Of a DNA stretch of 64,000 nucleotides, positions 49,791-58,327 are shown piece by piece. The notes below the pieces were generated by a model. The model was not told the origin of the DNA. It did not search any database and was given only the letters and a program-made list of their open reading frames with translations. Origin of the DNA: an uncultured Mediterraneibacter sp. (lineage in GTDB: Bacteria > Bacillota > Clostridia > Lachnospirales > Lachnospiraceae); assembly GCA_944376695.1 (NCBI GenBank), contig CALWDM010000002.1, positions 36,549 to 100,548 of the forward strand, read 5' to 3'. The first letter of the stretch is position 1; the number at the start of each line of letters is the position of its first letter. A program made the position numbers and the translations under genes.

Positions 49791-52166
49791 TTATCCAAGT
49801 TCTACGATTGTAACTCCGGCGTCGCCTTCCCCGAATTCGGCGAGGTGATAGGATTTTACGTGCTTCTGCCGTCTCAGGTATTCGTGGATCCCTTTGCGAA
49901 GGGCGCCGGTGCCTTTTCCGTGGACTACCCGCACGGTGTTCAGGTGGGAGAGAAGGGCGTCGTCCAGATATTTGTCCAGTTCCGCGACTGCCTCGTCCAC
50001 GGTTTTCCCGAGCAGATTGATCTCCGGGCTGACGGACAGGGATTTGCCCATGGCGATCTTTCCTTTTGATGTGCGGCTGAATTTCTTCTGTGTGTACGGC
50101 GACGGCTCTTCGATGATCTCCAGGTCGGAAATGTTGACCTGGGACCGGAGGATGCCCATCTGCACGGTGACATTGCCGCGGGAATCCGGGAGAGAGCTGA
50201 CTGTACCGGTGAGGTTCATGCTCAGCACTTTAACGGACTCGCCCAGTTTAAAATCAGACGGCTTATGTTTTTTCTTCGGTTTCTGGGAGCCAAGAGAAGA
50301 GGCGGCGGATGTATCCTTGATCTTCTTCCTGAGCCGCTCCCGTTCTTTTTCCATTTCAGCCGCCGGGATATTTTCTTTCCCGAATTTATGGAAATTGCGG
50401 ATCGTCTCATCCGCCACTTCTTTTGCCTCTCTGAGGATGGCGTTCGCCTTCTCGTTCGCCTCTCGGATAATGCGATCTCTCTGCTCGTCCAGCTTTGCCT
50501 GCCTCTGGGCTGCCTGTTGCTTCAGACTTTCAGCCTCCCGGCGGTACGCCGCGATCTCTTCCCGCTCTTTTTCGATCGTGCGCCGGCTTGCCTCGAGATC
50601 GCTCAGCAAATCCTCAAAGGAAACGTCCTGCTCGCTCAGCCGCTTCTTCGCGTCCTCGATGATATAGTCCGGCAGACCAAGCTTGCCGGAGATGGCAAAT
50701 GCATTGCTCTTCCCGGGGATCCCGATGAGCAGCCGGTAGGTAGGACGCAGGCTTTCGACGTCGAATTCACAGCACGCATTTTCCACGCCGGGCGTGGAGA
50801 GCGCGTATACTTTCAGTTCGCTGTAATGCGTGGTTGCCATAGTGCGGATATTGCGGCTGTGCAGGTGGGACAGGATGGCAATGGCAAGCGCCGCCCCCTC
50901 GGTAGGGTCTGTCCCGGCCCCCAGCTCGTCGAAGAGGACGAGGGAGCGCTCATCTACCTTTTTTAAGAAAGAAACAATATTGGTCATATGAGAGGAAAAT
51001 GTACTCAGGCTCTGCTCAATGCTCTGCTCATCCCCGATATCCGCATAGACCTGATGGAACACTGCCAGCTCAGAGCGGTCGCCTGCCGGGATGTGGAGCC
51101 CTGCCTGCCCCATCAGGGTGAAGAGCCCGACGGTCTTAAGCGACACGGTCTTTCCTCCGGTATTCGGGCCGGTGATGATCAGGAGAGTAAAATCTTCTCC
51201 CAGGGAGACTGTGACCGGGACAACGGTCTTCTGATCCAGCAGCGGATGCCTTCCCTCGCGGATTCGGATGCGTCCTTCTTCGTTAAAGACCGGACGGCTT
51301 CCCCGCATGGAGAGGGCCAGAGCGCCCCTTGCAAAAATAAAATCCAGATCCGTAAGCGCCCGGTAGTCCGCGCGGATCTCTTCGATATACTGCGCTGCCT
51401 CTTCGCTGAGCCTGGCAAGGATCGTCTGGATCTCTTCCTGCTCTCTGGCGTAGAGCTCTTTTAAGTCATTATTCAGCCTGACCACTGCCATCGGCTCGAT
51501 GAAAAGAGTAGAGCCGGTAGAGGACTGGTCATGGATGAGTCCCTGCACCTGTCCTCTGTATTCCGCTTTTACGGGAATGCAGTAGCGGTCGCCGCGCATG
51601 GTTATGATCGGGTCCTGCAGATACGTCCTGAGCGATCCATTTACCAGGGAAGACAGGGTAGAGTGTACTTTGTCATTGATGCTCCCGATGCTGCGGCGGA
51701 TATGTTTTAATGTACTGCTGGCATCATCGCTGATCTCATCCTCTGAGATGATGCACCTCTCAATCTCTGCGGAAAGGGGAGTGAGGGGTTCCAGCTGGTC
51801 AAAATAAGCGTCCAGGCAGTCCTCAGAGTCTTCCTGGGTGTCATGCCGCCCGTACGATTTCGCCCGCGCCGCATTTGCGAGCAGGCGGCAGATACGCAGA
51901 AGTTCAGAGATGGTCAGGGCGCCGCCGACTTCCAGACGTTTCATGGATTCCTCTACGGGCATGGCGTCCCCAAAGGAAATCCGCCCTTTCCGCACGATGC
52001 GGGTAAAAGCGGCTGCCGTCTGCTCCTGAAATGTATCGATCTTCCCCAGGTCAGTCATGGGCTTTAACCGGCGGCAGAGCTGCCTGCCGCGGAAAGAACC
52101 GGCCTCTTCCTCGAGAAGGGTTATGATCTTGTCAAATTCAAGCTTTGTCAGTGTTTTCTGATTCAT
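49791..52166 (-). CDS. mutS2: Endonuclease MutS2
   Basis: This 791-residue protein has a MutS-type clamp and lever region, an ABC ATPase with Walker A ITGPNTGGKTVSLKTVG at about residue 333, Walker B LVLFDELGAGTDPTEGAAL at about 412, a long coiled coil (about 520-640) and a C-terminal Smr nuclease domain (NLLGKTVDEAVAELDKYLDD; VRVVHGKGTGALRKGIHEYL). MutS2 inhibits recombination and acts on collided ribosomes. It lacks the mismatch-recognition domain, as expected. It heads the run mutS2 - response regulator - histidine kinase. Confidence 0.95.
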   Translation of the reverse strand: MNQKTLTKLEFDKIITLLEEEAGSFRGRQLCRRLKPMTDLGKIDTFQEQTAAAFTRIVRKGRISFGDAMPVEESMKRLEVGGALTISELLRICRLLANAARAKSYGRHDTQEDSEDCLDAYFDQLEPLTPLSAEIERCIISEDEISDDASSTLKHIRRSIGSINDKVHSTLSSLVNGSLRTYLQDPIITMRGDRYCIPVKAEYRGQVQGLIHDQSSTGSTLFIEPMAVVRLNNDLKELYAREQEEIQTILARLSEEAAQYIEEIRADYRALTDLDFIFARGALALSMRGSRPVFNEEGRIRIREGRHPLLDQKTVVPVTVSLGEDFTLLIITGPNTGGKTVSLKTVGLFTLMGQAGLHIPAGDRSELAVFHQVYADIGDEQSIEQSLSTFSSHMTNIVSFLKKVDERSLVLFDELGAGTDPTEGAALAIAILSHLHSRNIRTMATTHYSELKVYALSTPGVENACCEFDVESLRPTYRLLIGIPGKSNAFAISGKLGLPDYIIEDAKKRLSEQDVSFEDLLSDLEASRRTIEKEREEIAAYRREAESLKQQAAQRQAKLDEQRDRIIREANEKANAILREAKEVADETIRNFHKFGKENIPAAEMEKERERLRKKIKDTSAASSLGSQKPKKKHKPSDFKLGESVKVLSMNLTGTVSSLPDSRGNVTVQMGILRSQVNISDLEIIEEPSPYTQKKFSRTSKGKIAMGKSLSVSPEINLLGKTVDEAVAELDKYLDDALLSHLNTVRVVHGKGTGALRKGIHEYLRRQKHVKSYHLAEFGEGDAGVTIVELG

Positions 52167-52258
52167 GAAGTCACCTTGTATTTCTGTTCATTATATTATA
52201 GTATCCGTAAGCATTGTACCCCATTCCGGGAATTATGAAAAGGCTTTTCCAAAATGAA

Positions 52259-52287
52259 TTGAACAATCCAGGCGAATCAGTTATACT
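52259..52287 (+). promoter_or_regulatory. Promoter of the HtrA-like gene
   Basis: TTGAAC (52259-52264) and TATACT (52282-52287) with 17 bp spacing, 18 bp before the start. Confidence 0.65.
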
Positions 52288-52305
52288 AGAATTCGGAGGA
52301 GAATG

Positions 52306-53583
52306 ATGTCCATGCCGAACGATAAAGACCGGGATCTGAGTCCGGAAGATGACTCAGAGGAAAAGAAATATTCTTTTTTGCAGGAGACGATTAAGCCAAA
52401 GCCGATCAGCAGGGAACAGTTCGCAAAACAGATCGCCAGACTGGCAGTGTATGGAGTGGTGCTGGGAGTGTTTGCCTGTCTTGGTTTTTTTGCGCTTAAA
52501 CCATGGGTGGATGACCAGTTCGGGGAAGATCCGAAAACAGTGACGATCCCGGAAGATGAAGAGACACAGGACGGGGCGGACGCATCACAGGAGGTGAATG
52601 TACCCGCGGCAAACGCAGACAGTTACGAGGACATGATGAAGAGCATGAATGAGAGAGCTGCGGAAGCGAGAAAGGGGATTGCTGCGATAGAACCTGTGCA
52701 GGATGACGAGGACTGGGAAAAAGAAATGACCGGCATCAGCACCGGCGCGGCCGGAGTGATTACGGCGGATAACGGACAGGAGCTTTTGATCCTGTCAGAT
52801 GATTCTGTCTGCGAGGAGGCTTCGGAATGGATTGTTACATTCCAGGACGGAAAGGAATACAGGGCTTCTCTGAAAAAAAGGGATAAGAACAGCGGTCTGG
52901 CCATGTTCAGCGTGTCCCGTGGAGATATAAAAGATTCCACATGGTCTGAGATCAGGGTATCTGAACTTGGGAATTCGAATCTGGTGAAACAGGGCGATAC
53001 GGTAATGGCCCTGGGCAACCTGTTCGGCTATGCCGATGGGATGGGTTATGGGACAGTCAATTCAACAGAATACAAAACCACATTTTTCGATGGTGAATGC
53101 GATATCATTGCTACCAATATTCCGGCGCAAGCGCAGGGTACAGGCGTTTTATTTAATATGGAGGGCCAGGTCGTGGGACTCATTCCGGAATCTGTCTGGG
53201 ACGGGAGTGAAAGCTCTATGGTAAATGCCTGTGCGATCTCAGATCTGAAAGCAATCGCAGAGTTTCTGGCAAACGGGGAGAGTGTCCCATATATCGGGGT
53301 GTATGGGACTACAGTGACAGCCGAGCTCAGGGAGGAGCAGGGGATGCCGGGAGGCGTTTATGTCGTAGACGTGGATCCGGATTCTCCGGCAATGGAGGCA
53401 GGAATCCAGAGCGGAGATATTATTTACAGAATAGGAAATAAAAGTGTAGTGAGTATCGGTTCGTATCAGAGCGCTGTGCTTAAAACGAAGACAGGGCAGC
53501 AAGTCGTGTTTGAAGGAAGAAGGATCGGCGCGGAAGGGTATGTGGATGTTGACTTTACTGTGACTGTGGGGAGTAAAGAGTGA
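52306..53583 (+). CDS. HtrA-like trypsin/PDZ protein with degenerate active site
   Basis: This protein of about 425 residues has an acidic cytoplasmic N-terminus, one membrane helix (LAVYGVVLGVFACLGFFAL, about 48-68), a trypsin-like domain (about 145-330) and a C-terminal PDZ domain (GVYVVDVDPDSPAMEAGIQS; GDIIYRIGNKSV). The expected Ser motif GNSGGP reads AQAQGTGVLF, and the His and Asp regions (ITADNGQELLILSDDSV; DKNSGLAMFSV) lack the usual residues. I infer a pseudoprotease acting as a membrane-anchored sensor or scaffold. ATG 52306 is 6 nt after GGAGG; 52303 is too close. Confidence 0.8.
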   Translation: MSMPNDKDRDLSPEDDSEEKKYSFLQETIKPKPISREQFAKQIARLAVYGVVLGVFACLGFFALKPWVDDQFGEDPKTVTIPEDEETQDGADASQEVNVPAANADSYEDMMKSMNERAAEARKGIAAIEPVQDDEDWEKEMTGISTGAAGVITADNGQELLILSDDSVCEEASEWIVTFQDGKEYRASLKKRDKNSGLAMFSVSRGDIKDSTWSEIRVSELGNSNLVKQGDTVMALGNLFGYADGMGYGTVNSTEYKTTFFDGECDIIATNIPAQAQGTGVLFNMEGQVVGLIPESVWDGSESSMVNACAISDLKAIAEFLANGESVPYIGVYGTTVTAELREEQGMPGGVYVVDVDPDSPAMEAGIQSGDIIYRIGNKSVVSIGSYQSAVLKTKTGQQVVFEGRRIGAEGYVDVDFTVTVGSKE

Positions 53584-53622
53584 CAGGACCGCACAGAATC
53601 TGAAAACAGAAAGAGGAATAAA

Positions 53623-54567
53623 ATGAGATATATCAACGGGCTCCATGAAGGAGAGACGATCAGGAACGTTTACCTGTGTAAGGGAAAACGCTCCGCTGAG
53701 ACAAGAAACGGAAAACCATATGACAACCTGCTCCTGCAGGATAAGACAGGCATCCTTGACGGAAAGGTATGGGATCCTAATTCCCAGGGGATCGCGGAAT
53801 ACGACGAAAAAGATTTTATAGAAGTATACGGGGATGTGATCAGCTATAACGGCAATCTTCAGATCAATATCAGACAGATCCGGCGCGCCCGGGAGGGGGA
53901 GTATGATCCGGCGGACTATATGCCCACTACAGAGAAAAGTGTAGAAGGAATGTATGAGGAACTGACCGCATATATTCGTCAGATGGGGAATCCGCATCTG
54001 AAAAAGCTCCTGGAGTATTTCTTTGTAAATGACAGCGCGTTTATCAAAATATTTAAGGGACATTCCGCCGCAAAGACCGTGCACCACGGCTTTTCGGGCG
54101 GCCTTCTGGAGCACACGCTGAGCGTACTCCATCTGTGCGAATATTTTGTGGGCGCGTATCCCATTCTGAACAGAGATCTTCTTTTTACTGCGGCAATGTG
54201 CCATGATATCGGCAAGACAAGAGAACTGTCCGCGTTCCCGGACAATGATTATACGGACGAGGGGCAGCTCATCGGGCATATCGTGATCGGAGTGGAGATG
54301 ATCGGAGAGGCAGTGCGCTCGATCCCGGATTTTCCGGTGCAGCTCGCGAATGAACTGAAGCACTGCGTGATTGCGCATCACGGAGAACTGGAATACGGCT
54401 CGCCGAAAAAACCTGCGCTCGCGGAAGCGCTGGCGCTGAACCTGGCAGATAACGCGGACGCGAAAATGCAGACGCTGACAGAGATATTCAAGGGAAAGAC
54501 CGGTCATGAGTGGCTGGGATATAATAAATTATTTGAATCGAATTTACGCAGGACGTCAGGAGTGTAA
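53623..54567 (+). CDS. yhaM: 3'-5' exoribonuclease YhaM
   Basis: This 314-residue protein has an N-terminal OB-like domain (NLLLQDKTGILDGKVWDPN) and an HD phosphohydrolase domain: HHGFSGGLLEHTLSVLHLCE, MCHDIGKTREL and HHGELEYGSPKKPALAEAL, with conserved AEALALNLADNADAKM. YhaM degrades RNA 3' ends and nicked DNA. Its stop lies in a hairpin at 54557-54577, 23 bp before rlmD. Confidence 0.93.
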   Translation: MRYINGLHEGETIRNVYLCKGKRSAETRNGKPYDNLLLQDKTGILDGKVWDPNSQGIAEYDEKDFIEVYGDVISYNGNLQINIRQIRRAREGEYDPADYMPTTEKSVEGMYEELTAYIRQMGNPHLKKLLEYFFVNDSAFIKIFKGHSAAKTVHHGFSGGLLEHTLSVLHLCEYFVGAYPILNRDLLFTAAMCHDIGKTRELSAFPDNDYTDEGQLIGHIVIGVEMIGEAVRSIPDFPVQLANELKHCVIAHHGELEYGSPKKPALAEALALNLADNADAKMQTLTEIFKGKTGHEWLGYNKLFESNLRRTSGV

Positions 54568-54577
54568 TACACTCCTG
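54557..54577 (+). promoter_or_regulatory. Hairpin at the yhaM/rlmD junction
   Basis: CAGGAGTG-TAATA-CACTCCTG overlaps the yhaM stop codon and is followed by a short ATTTCCC. It may partly terminate transcription or stabilise the yhaM transcript. Confidence 0.5.
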
Positions 54578-54599
54578 ATTTCCCTGTAAGGAGAAAAAT

Positions 54600-56288
54600 A
54601 TGAAAAAGAATGATACAGCAGCCGTAAAGATCACGGACATCGGCGTGAACGGCGAAGGCATCGGGAAAGTGGACGGATATCCCCTGTTTATCAAGGACGC
54701 AGTGATTGGGGATACCGTGGAAGCGAAAGTCATGAAAGCAAAGAAAAACTACGGATATGCCAGGCTGATGAAGGTTCTTTCGCCCTCGCCTGACCGGGTC
54801 ACGCCGAGATGCGCCATCGCCAGGAAGTGCGGCGGCTGTCAGATACAGGAGATGTCCTACGGGCGGCAGCTCGCGTTTAAGGAACAAAAAGTGCGCGGAA
54901 ATCTGGAACGCATCGGCGATTTCCCAAAGGAGCTTTTGGACCGGGTGACGGAACCTGTGCTCGGCATGGAAGAGCCGTTCGGCTACCGCAATAAAGCCCA
55001 GTTCCCCTTTGGGACAGACAAAGAGGGAAACCCGGTGACCGGATTTTATGCCGGGCGCACTCACGTTATCATCCCGAATACAGACTGTGCTCTGGGCGTG
55101 TCTGTGAACCGGGAGATCCTGGAGATTATCCTGGAATTTATGAAAAAATACCAGATCTCTTCCTATGATGAAACAACCGGGAAGGGATTGATTCGTCATG
55201 CACTGATACGCTATGGTTTTACCACCGGCGAGATCATGGTCTGCCTTGTGGTGAACGGAGAAGAAATTCCGAATGTGGATGCGCTGATCGACAGGTTGGC
55301 AGAGAAGCCGGGCATGACAAGCATCACCCTGAGCCCGAATACACGCCGGACAAATGTGATCATGGGCGACAGCTTCAAAGTGCTCTGGGGACAGGGATAC
55401 ATCACGGATCAGATCGGCGGTATCAAGTACCAGATCTCGCCGCTGTCATTCTATCAGGTCAATCCGGTCCAGACGGAGAAGCTGTACTCCCTTGCCCTGG
55501 AGTATACGGATCTGAAGGGCGGGGAGACTGTGTGGGATCTGTACTGCGGCATTGGGACGATATCCCTGTTCCTCGCGCAGAAAGCGGGAAAGGTGTACGG
55601 AGTAGAGATCATTCCCCAGGCAATCGCTGACGCCAGGAAAAATGCAGAGATCAACGGGATTGAAAATGCGGAGTTCTTTGTGGGAAAGGCAGAGGAAGTG
55701 CTGCCCCGGTGGTATCAGGAGAATGAGGGCGCGGAAGCCGGTCTCCGGGGAGAAGGGAGGCAGACCCGGGCGCGCGCGGATGTGATCGTGGTCGATCCGC
55801 CCCGCAAGGGCTGCGATGAAGCGCTGCTGGATACGATCGTGAAGATGCAGCCGGAGAAGGTCGTGTATGTAAGCTGCGACCCCGCGACGCTGGCGCGGGA
55901 TCTAAAGGTGCTGTGCGGGAAGGGGTATGAGCTGGAGAGGGTGAGGGCGGTGGATATGTTTCCGATGACGGTGCATGTGGAAACGGTTGTCTTACTTTCC
56001 AAGGGAGAAGTCGACTCCAAGAAGGTTCGTGTGGAGTTCTCTCTGGAGGACATGGATATGTCCGGTTTCCAGAACGATGCCACCTATAGTCAGATCAAAG
56101 AACGTGTTTTACAGCAGACTGGCTTGAAGGTTTCCTCTCTCTACATCGCTCAGATCAAACAAAAGCATGGCATTATTGAACGGGAGAACTACAACAAGCC
56201 AAAGTCTGAAAATACCAGACAGCCGAAATGCCCGCCGGAAAAGGAAGCGGCAATTACGGAAGCATTGAAGTATTTTGGGATGATTTGA
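54600..56288 (+). CDS. rlmD: 23S rRNA (uracil-C5)-methyltransferase RlmD with element-supplied C-terminus
   Basis: This 562-residue chimera has a normal RlmD/RumA body (1-470): TRAM-like start (ITDIGVNGEGIGKVDGYPLF), the iron-sulfur cysteines in CAIARKCGGCQI, SAM-binding WDLYCGIGTISLFLAQKAG, VVDPPRKGCDEALL and the catalytic cysteine in VVYVSCDPATLARD, ending TVHVETVVLLSK. The last 92 residues (EFSLEDMDMSGFQNDATYSQ to EAAITEALKYFGMI) are outside the family and are, from memory, carried by integrative elements that insert in this gene. The protein should still methylate 23S rRNA. Confidence 0.88.
   Translation: MKKNDTAAVKITDIGVNGEGIGKVDGYPLFIKDAVIGDTVEAKVMKAKKNYGYARLMKVLSPSPDRVTPRCAIARKCGGCQIQEMSYGRQLAFKEQKVRGNLERIGDFPKELLDRVTEPVLGMEEPFGYRNKAQFPFGTDKEGNPVTGFYAGRTHVIIPNTDCALGVSVNREILEIILEFMKKYQISSYDETTGKGLIRHALIRYGFTTGEIMVCLVVNGEEIPNVDALIDRLAEKPGMTSITLSPNTRRTNVIMGDSFKVLWGQGYITDQIGGIKYQISPLSFYQVNPVQTEKLYSLALEYTDLKGGETVWDLYCGIGTISLFLAQKAGKVYGVEIIPQAIADARKNAEINGIENAEFFVGKAEEVLPRWYQENEGAEAGLRGEGRQTRARADVIVVDPPRKGCDEALLDTIVKMQPEKVVYVSCDPATLARDLKVLCGKGYELERVRAVDMFPMTVHVETVVLLSKGEVDSKKVRVEFSLEDMDMSGFQNDATYSQIKERVLQQTGLKVSSLYIAQIKQKHGIIERENYNKPKSENTRQPKCPPEKEAAITEALKYFGMI
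55974..56000 (+). other. Probable attachment site (attL-like) in rlmD
   Basis: The codons for HVETVVLLS mark the last conserved RlmD residues. Directly after, sequence turns foreign in content, and minus-strand cargo genes follow. This motif at the 3' end of rumA/rlmD is a known integration target of Firmicute elements. The matching right site is outside the window. Confidence 0.55.
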
Positions 56289-56381
56289 GAATTGCCAATA
56301 TTGGGGAAATTGATCGTAAAACAGTACATGCGACTGTCTTGATAGATAAAACAAACTATTCTTTATAGTCACAAAAAACAC

Positions 56382-56420
56382 AACACCGTTCACTGGTCAT
56401 TATGACCGGTGAACGGTGTT
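56382..56420 (-). terminator. Terminator at the end of the minus-strand cargo operon
   Basis: AACACCGTTCAC with GGTCAT/ATGACC forms a long palindromic stem (56382-56420). On minus it is followed by TTTTTTGTG. Confidence 0.85.
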
Positions 56421-56423
56421 TAT

Positions 56424-57521
56424 TTATAGCACTTCATCTGTTATGGTAGCGCTAAAAGCTTCTCGTACAAACTTTTTAATTTGGCGAGCATTTGAAAGAC
56501 AGTAACTATTTGTTTTGAGTAATGACACAATTTTTCTTGAATCAATAATGGCTCGTTCTTCTTCATCTAGCTTGCTATACTGTCTGTCAATCTCACGATC
56601 CAAAAGTTTTTGTACCGCTTCAGGTTGTAAATCTGTAAAATGAATAACCGCATCAAATCTAGAGTAGATTGGGTCTCCAAGCCGTTCACGAATTTGCTCT
56701 TCAGACAAAAAGTTTGATGTGCAAATAATAATTGCATTTTTCATTGTTACAGTGTAATTTTTGTCTGCAAAAACACCTTCGTCAAATAGCTGATAGAAAG
56801 CACTGTAGAAAACCGGGTTTGGCTTATCAAACTCATCCAACAAAATGACATTTGATTCACGCTCAAGAAGTTCCTTAGCAAAGCTATTTTGATTGTGTTT
56901 TCCACCAAATAGGTACGAGGTAAATTCCTCACTATGCAACATAGAAAACTGCTTGCGGAACAACCTCTCATTGAGCTTTTCAGCAATATATTTGGCAGTT
57001 TCCGTTTTTCCTATGCCTGTATTTCCGTAGAAAAGCATAACGCATGGTTTATTAAAACGTCCCTTTGCAACATCATACAGCGTTCCAATAATTTGCCTTT
57101 GAGCAACGGGTTGTCCTATAATTGCATCTGGGAACTCTTGTTTGATTTCTCTGAGCATATCCATATTCAAAACTTTGTAGTCTTGTCGCTCTATGGAATG
57201 TTCCGCAGATGAAAGTTCATTAATATGTTTTGCAATGCTGTCTGGAGGATTTTGCAAATACAAATTGTCGATGTCAAAGCGGAAAATAAAACTAACAAAG
57301 CTTTCAATAAGACTTTCTGTTAATGCGGGATAATCGTCTGAAAAAGCAACGACATTTTCGTAATAAGGCAGCTCCTCATCAGCATCGTCACGTCCATCAT
57401 CAAGTTTTAGTTTCCGGTGTTTCTCGTCATCACGAATTGCCAAATCAACTATTGAGTCATAGTTATTAGGAAGTTTCTCGGTAAAGACTGTAAGGCTACC
57501 GTAGTAAATATGGATGTTCAT
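56424..57521 (-). CDS. Clp-type AAA+ ATPase of the R-M associated module
   Basis: This 365-residue protein has an unassigned N-terminal part (1-130) and one AAA_2-type domain: Walker A LFYGNTGIGKTETAKYIAEK at about 165-185, Walker B NVILLDEFDKPNPVFYSAFY at about 225, sensor 1 AIIICTSNF and the arginine finger region DPIYSRFDAVIHF. A ClpB-like D2-small domain follows. It has no N domain of ClpA and no IGF/IGL tripeptide loop noted, so it is probably not a ClpP partner. The second ATG (57521) overlaps the DUF6414-like stop (ATGA), so I use it rather than 57527. Confidence 0.8.
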   Translation of the reverse strand: MNIHIYYGSLTVFTEKLPNNYDSIVDLAIRDDEKHRKLKLDDGRDDADEELPYYENVVAFSDDYPALTESLIESFVSFIFRFDIDNLYLQNPPDSIAKHINELSSAEHSIERQDYKVLNMDMLREIKQEFPDAIIGQPVAQRQIIGTLYDVAKGRFNKPCVMLFYGNTGIGKTETAKYIAEKLNERLFRKQFSMLHSEEFTSYLFGGKHNQNSFAKELLERESNVILLDEFDKPNPVFYSAFYQLFDEGVFADKNYTVTMKNAIIICTSNFLSEEQIRERLGDPIYSRFDAVIHFTDLQPEAVQKLLDREIDRQYSKLDEEERAIIDSRKIVSLLKTNSYCLSNARQIKKFVREAFSATITDEVL

Positions 57522-58291
57522 ACGCAAACTCCTGCTAGAATGACATCATATACTTTAAGGGATGTTGTTGCACTTACTGTGGCATCAGATTTGACAATAT
57601 CATATCCACTAATTTCTTTTTTCTTTTCACTAAACTCAGATTGCATTTCCAGACTATCTTCAAATATTGTTCCAACATATATTGCATGGTAATCTAATTC
57701 CATCTTAACAATATCAGAAATGGAATAATTATTCCTAAATGCGTTGATATTGAAGCGAAGAACCACTTTTTCTGAAGGCTGTTGAACAATAAGCTCGTAA
57801 TAGCCACGGCTAGAACTTAGCGCCTGATCCATAAGAGCAAGATTAAAATTTAAGCCTTTTGCTACTTCTACTTTACCGTCTGTCATTGTTAAAAACGGAG
57901 TAAGCATTTTGAAGTAGGTAAATGATCCAGGAAAAGCGTAAGGCTTGCATTTTGTAAAAACAGTTATATGAGATTTAGCTTCATTCTCTGTACATCTAAT
58001 ATAATCTGTTAAAACAGTGCTTTCTATTGCCTTGGAGAGAATAGATCGACCTTCTCTTGAGGCATCAGCACTCCCATCAATGCCCATACCAGCGGTTATT
58101 TTGGTCAAGAGATTGATTTTAGCTCCAGCCTGTGCCTCTGCGCCAGCTGCTAATTGCGTAGTTTTTGTCACTATTTTTTCTTCCTTATCGGTGCTCTTTC
58201 CGCCACCAAGGATATAAAGCAAGTCGGTTGCTGATCCTTCATCAAAATAGATAATTTTAATGAAGGTCTTTGACTTTTTAGTTTTGGACAT
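57518..58291 (-). CDS. DUF6414-like protein
   Basis: This 257-residue protein begins with an IIYFDEGSATDLLYILGGGK phrase, followed by AQAGAKINLLTKITAGMGID and LSKAIESTVLTDYI. The central and C-terminal parts form alternating strands (TYFKMLTPFLTMTDGKVEVA; YELIVQQPSEKVVLRFNINA). The start resembles DUF6414, but the match is not complete. It sits between the R-M enzyme (36 bp before) and the AAA+ ATPase (4 bp overlap), so it belongs to their operon. A role as adaptor or effector is unproven. Confidence 0.6.
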   Translation of the reverse strand: MSKTKKSKTFIKIIYFDEGSATDLLYILGGGKSTDKEEKIVTKTTQLAAGAEAQAGAKINLLTKITAGMGIDGSADASREGRSILSKAIESTVLTDYIRCTENEAKSHITVFTKCKPYAFPGSFTYFKMLTPFLTMTDGKVEVAKGLNFNLALMDQALSSSRGYYELIVQQPSEKVVLRFNINAFRNNYSISDIVKMELDYHAIYVGTIFEDSLEMQSEFSEKKKEISGYDIVKSDATVSATTSLKVYDVILAGVCV

Positions 58292-58327
58292 TATCGAACC
58301 TCCACCTTTAGGTATAATTTATGAAAG

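Noticed and set aside
49894-50966. Plus-strand frames opposite mutS2
   Set aside because: Antisense frames of a gene with complete MutS2 and Smr motifs; no ribosome sites.
53239-54507. Minus-strand frame of 422 codons opposite the HtrA-like gene and yhaM
   Set aside because: It crosses two real plus-strand genes and has a low-complexity, cysteine- and histidine-rich translation typical of antisense frames.
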